Shown here piece after piece: positions 32,705-35,472 of a stretch of 35,472 nucleotides of DNA; the first letter of the stretch is position 1, and each line of letters starts with the position of its first letter. Below the pieces are notes generated by a model. It searched no databases and was not told where the DNA came from. It was given only the letters and a program-made list of their open reading frames with translations. Source of the stretch: Candidatus Hydrogenedentota bacterium (GTDB lineage: Bacteria; Hydrogenedentota; Hydrogenedentia; Hydrogenedentales; SLHB01); contig JACRLJ010000101.1 of the NCBI GenBank assembly GCA_016215105.1, positions 9,302 through 44,773 of the forward strand. The letters are read 5' to 3'. Both the position numbers and the translations under genes were made by a program.

Positions 32705-32725
32705 TGTCAATTTTTGAGATTGACA
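32705..32725. promoter_or_regulatory. Inverted repeat upstream of the SGNH gene
   Basis: TGTCAAT, 7 nt, ATTGACA: perfect 7-bp arms, 13 nt before the ATG at 32739. It could be an operator; the right arm also forms a TTGACA -35-like box, but no good -10 follows. Confidence 0.35.
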
Positions 32726-32738
32726 CGGTGATCCCGCC

Positions 32739-34436
32739 ATGCGAAACTACGCCGTCGAACAGGGCAGTCCAAGAATCAGCAGTATTCACAAATCGGAGTC
32801 TAAGCCAGTGGCCAAGAACGTCCTTTTGCTCGTTGCGAGTACGTTGGTTTCGGGTCTCGTTGCATTCGCCGTACTCCATTTCGCGTTTCCGCAAGTGCTG
32901 GAGAACCTGAAACACAAGAAGCCGGTCGGCGACGATGTCACGTTCAAGGACTTTGACGCGGTCGCGGGATACGTCAAGGACGCCGGAGCGTTCTACGACA
33001 CCATGTTGTCTGAGAGCCTTGGGGTACACCAAGAAGGTTTTCTCTATGACAATGCGACCTTTGTGAGAGGAAAACCGTTCGCGGAGGGGCGTTGGGGCGC
33101 AGTCCAATGGCAAATGGACGCGCTCGGGTTCCGCAATGACTCCGTGCCACGGCAAGCGGACATCATCTGTCTCGGCGACAGCCAGACCTGGGGCGTGAAC
33201 GCTCAATATTATGAGAACTGGCCAAGTCAAATGAAAGACATCTTGCGGCAATCCCATTGGGATGACGTTTCTTTGTACAACATGTCCCTCGGTGGTTGGT
33301 GTCCCCTGCAATTTCAATACCTCCTGCCCTTGGTCACCCGCTTCAAACCAAAATACGTTGTTGTCGCCATCTACACCGGAAATGACCTTTATGAAGCCAA
33401 TAGACTGAGCAAGCAGGACCGATACCGATCCTTTCGTCCCGCCGGCGCCGCCGAGCCCTCGGGGCCGAAGAAGCCTCTCAACGGCGACCAAGATATCGAA
33501 GTAACCGTCGCGGGGAAGAAATGGCAGTTTCAACCCGCCATGCGTCTGTCCGTGAACGACACGTCCGACCCAGAGATCGCGGCCGGCCTAGGCGTAATCG
33601 AATCCTGCCTCAAGACGATTGGCGCCTTCGGAAAAGAGACCGGAATTCCCATCGTGTACGTGCAAATCCCGACCAAGGAGTATGTGTACTACCCTCTTAT
33701 TCAGGCATCCAAAGAATCCGCGAGTCTCCCCGAGACCTTTCACCAGCTTATTCAGGCCGAGGGCGCTAATTTCGACACGATTCTCAACGCTATTCACGCG
33801 TCCGGACCTGCCGAAGTGGTTGACGTCAGAGAGGCATTGAGGGCCGCGGCCGCAAGCAACGCTGACATCTACTTACCTTCGGCCGACGGGCACCCGACGC
33901 CCGCCGGCTATACAGTCATCGCCAAAGAAGTTGCTGCGGCAATCGCTCGAATGCGCGGCCTGACGGTCACCGGTTCCAATCTGCTCCGGTACGGCGACTT
34001 TGAGGCGTGGAACGGCGGGATTCCTGACGGATGGAAAGTCGGCGGCGAATCCAATCGAATTTCCCCCGACCGAAGCAGCAACAGCGGACGATACTGTGTG
34101 CGGATTGACACCAGGAACGGCGACGGTATCGTCACCATGAACGAGGTCTTTCCGCTTGCCGCCACGCACTTGCCCGCCACGTTCACGGCGTCCGCCAAGG
34201 TGAGAACGTGGGAAACGCCCGGCGCCTGCACGCTGCTGCTTTTCTGGACAGAAAATGGAGCGCCGAAAACTGTGCGGCGCGAATCCGTCGCATCGGAAGG
34301 GTGGCAGCCGTTGAGCATAACCGTGAGAGTCCCGGCAAACGTGGAAGCCTTGGGAGTACAAATCCTCTCAAGGCTGGGCGGAGGGGACTACATTCTCGTT
34401 GACAGCGTAACGCTAAACGCCTCCGTGGCGCCGTAA
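32739..34436 (+). CDS. Membrane-anchored SGNH/GDSL hydrolase with C-terminal jelly-roll domain
   Basis: 565 aa. One N-terminal membrane helix (NVLLLVASTLVSGLVAFAVL) anchors an SGNH hydrolase domain: block I ICLGDSQTWGVN with nucleophile Ser148, Asn block YTGNDLYE, and catalytic Asp/His in DGHPTPAGY (about residue 387). A C-terminal beta domain (about 405-565, LLRYGDFEAWNGGIPDGWKV) looks like a carbohydrate-binding jelly roll. It probably removes or moves acyl groups on an extracytoplasmic glycan. The start is uncertain: ATG 32739 has no ribosome site, while GTG at 32808, 23 codons later, has GGAG 9 nt upstream and begins just before the helix. It is divergent from the carbamoyltransferase. 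Confidence 0.88.
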   Translation: MRNYAVEQGSPRISSIHKSESKPVAKNVLLLVASTLVSGLVAFAVLHFAFPQVLENLKHKKPVGDDVTFKDFDAVAGYVKDAGAFYDTMLSESLGVHQEGFLYDNATFVRGKPFAEGRWGAVQWQMDALGFRNDSVPRQADIICLGDSQTWGVNAQYYENWPSQMKDILRQSHWDDVSLYNMSLGGWCPLQFQYLLPLVTRFKPKYVVVAIYTGNDLYEANRLSKQDRYRSFRPAGAAEPSGPKKPLNGDQDIEVTVAGKKWQFQPAMRLSVNDTSDPEIAAGLGVIESCLKTIGAFGKETGIPIVYVQIPTKEYVYYPLIQASKESASLPETFHQLIQAEGANFDTILNAIHASGPAEVVDVREALRAAAASNADIYLPSADGHPTPAGYTVIAKEVAAAIARMRGLTVTGSNLLRYGDFEAWNGGIPDGWKVGGESNRISPDRSSNSGRYCVRIDTRNGDGIVTMNEVFPLAATHLPATFTASAKVRTWETPGACTLLLFWTENGAPKTVRRESVASEGWQPLSITVRVPANVEALGVQILSRLGGGDYILVDSVTLNASVAP

Positions 34437-34529
34437 CCGCCGCCAGTAGAACGAAACCGGCCTTGACGTCCAGAGAGGCAAGCGCGCGTCACGGCAGTTC
34501 GCGTGCACCACGATGGCGCGAAAGGAACT

Positions 34530-34679
34530 CTACAGGGCGTAGATAAACGGCGACACGACTCCGGCGTTGCCCGCAACGGCCATGAGCAGCGCGAGCAAGA
34601 GCAGAACTACGATAATCGGCGCGAGCCAGAACTTCTTTCGGACTCGCAGGAAGGCCCAAATCTCTAATAATGGTTCCAT
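34530..34679 (-). CDS. DUF5989/SxtK-like small membrane protein, 49 aa
   Basis: I translated this frame myself: ATG at 34677-34679 to TAG at 34530-34532. It begins MEPLLEIWAFLRVRKKFWLA, then one long hydrophobic helix of Ile/Val/Leu/Ala, and ends GVVSPFIYAL. That is the DUF5989 pattern: an aromatic amphipathic start, RKKFWL, one helix and a PFIYxL end. GAGGTAGGAT sits 3 nt before the ATG. Such genes usually lie directly after SxtJ beside a carbamoyltransferase; here it is separated from them by the SGNH gene and is 93 bp downstream of the GmhA-like gene. Its role in the carbamoyltransferase system is unknown. Confidence 0.8.
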   Translation of the reverse strand: MEPLLEIWAFLRVRKKFWLAPIIVVLLLLALLMAVAGNAGVVSPFIYAL

Positions 34680-34772
34680 ACTATCCTACCTCAGATTCAG
34701 TTGGTGACGCGTACTTCCCTGCCGTCAGAATTGCGCATCGGTGAATCACGCTACGATAAACGGAAATCCGTT

Positions 34773-35435
34773 TCAAGTACGCATTTCCGGGAAATAGTGC
34801 GCCTCGATCAGCGCGCACATCGTGTGATACAGCGTCAAGTGCGCCTCTTGGATTACCTTCACGCTGTCGCCGGGCGCCTTGACGGCGATATCCGCCAACG
34901 CGGCCATCTTGCCGCCCTTCGGACCGGTCAAGGATGCCGTGGCGGCCCCGGACGCCTTGGCCACACTCATGGCCATGGTACAGTTCGCGGCGTTCCCCGA
35001 AGTCGAAATTCCCATGAACACGTCTTCTGGCTTGATCAGCGCAAACGTCTCCTGGGCAAATCCGATGTCGCGCAAGGGGGAGTCGTTCTCGACGGCCGTC
35101 TTGAGCGGACCGCTGATACCCAAGGCGATCGCGGCGAGCCCCGCCTCGAGGTGTTGCGCCAAGTCCTCGCCAAAGGGAAGGCCCTTCAATTGCCCGGTCA
35201 TTTGCTCGGGAATGGGGCGCTTCCGCTCAAAACTCTTGCACAGTTCGCCCACGATGTGTAACGAATCGGCGTGGCTTCCGCCGTTGCCGCACACGAGCAG
35301 TTTTCCGCCCGCGTCGTAACAGCGCACCAGCGCCTGGTGCAGCGCCAGAAGGCTCGGAATACATTGCTCCAAATCCGGGCGCCGCTTGCGCATTCCGGTA
35401 AGGATTTCCTCTTCGATCGAAGTGCGTTGTGTCAT
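34773..35435 (-). CDS. gmhA: SIS-domain sedoheptulose-7-phosphate isomerase-like protein
   Basis: 220 aa. The SIS fold shows LVCGNGGSHADSLHIVGELC (about 47-66) and MGISTSGNAANCTMA (about 140-154), both phosphate-sugar-binding loops of GmhA. HIVGEL supplies the His/Glu pair and QEAHLTLYH the Gln/His pair of the GmhA metal site. The reaction is sedoheptulose 7-phosphate to D-glycero-D-manno-heptose 7-phosphate, the first step to ADP- or GDP-heptose for surface glycans. An insertion (KRPIPEQMTGQLKGLPFG) is larger than in E. coli GmhA. The ATG at 35433-35435 has GGGGG about 8 nt upstream. It is followed by the DUF5989 gene on the same strand. Confidence 0.87.
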   Translation of the reverse strand: MTQRTSIEEEILTGMRKRRPDLEQCIPSLLALHQALVRCYDAGGKLLVCGNGGSHADSLHIVGELCKSFERKRPIPEQMTGQLKGLPFGEDLAQHLEAGLAAIALGISGPLKTAVENDSPLRDIGFAQETFALIKPEDVFMGISTSGNAANCTMAMSVAKASGAATASLTGPKGGKMAALADIAVKAPGDSVKVIQEAHLTLYHTMCALIEAHYFPEMRT

Positions 35436-35472
35436 TTCGTAGCCCCCGTCTTCTTCGCGGAAAGTCCGCGCC

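Overview
The window is a gene-dense, high-GC bacterial chromosome segment with no rRNA, tRNA, CRISPR array or recognisable transposase. Secreted glycoside-degrading genes (GH95, GH78, several DUF1080 proteins, a DUF6807/PmoA-like protein and a Gfo/Idh/MocA oxidoreductase) sit next to cyanobacterial-type GlgC, a PilT-like ATPase and an sxtIJK-like carbamoyltransferase set. That mix fits a free-living, glycan-degrading bacterium of the Hydrogenedentota/Planctomycetota type. This placement is inferred from gene content, not from a marker gene.

Layout. 1-1804 (minus): acyl-CoA dehydrogenase, cut by the window edge, and a histidine phosphatase. 1923-3242 (minus): a diheme cytochrome c peroxidase-like gene split by an in-frame TAG. 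It is divergent from an OxyR-type LysR regulator (3373-4305) that has both redox cysteines and an OxyR-like operator. 4338-10133 (minus): a run of sarcosine-oxidase-like flavoenzyme, GH95 alpha-L-fucosidase, MFS transporter and a solitary protein with a phage minor-capsid-like motif. 10303-15576 (plus): Eis-like acetyltransferase, large MscS channel, secreted DUF1080 protein and LOG-family hydrolase. 15922-18259 (minus): Gfo/Idh/MocA oxidoreductase and a two-domain DUF1080 protein, plausibly acting together on 3-keto-glycosides.

18570-22617 (plus): a near-leaderless UbiA/DPPR-synthase-like gene overlapping a DUF362 gene, then GlgC and a LURP-one-like protein. 22639-24129 (minus): PilT-like ATPase with an unusual N-terminal extension. 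24345-30125 (plus): MbfA-type ferritin/VIT fusion, DUF6807 protein, metallophosphoesterase and a frameshifted GH78 alpha-L-rhamnosidase. 30347-35435: SxtJ and carbamoyltransferase (minus), SGNH hydrolase (plus), a 49-residue DUF5989/SxtK-like gene and a GmhA-like isomerase (minus). This last set is probably for surface glycan modification.

Non-coding structure is notable. A dispersed hairpin repeat lies just downstream of three genes, and one copy contains the stop codon of glgC. A perfect 32-bp inverted repeat lies between convergent genes. A second small hairpin family lies in two leaders, and a 9-bp tandem repeat follows the GH78 gene. Two genes (cytochrome c, GH78) look internally deleted and out of frame, which means either gene decay or assembly error. 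The strongest leads for undescribed biology are the hairpin repeat family, the coupled UbiA-DUF362 pair and the rearranged sxtIJK-like cluster.
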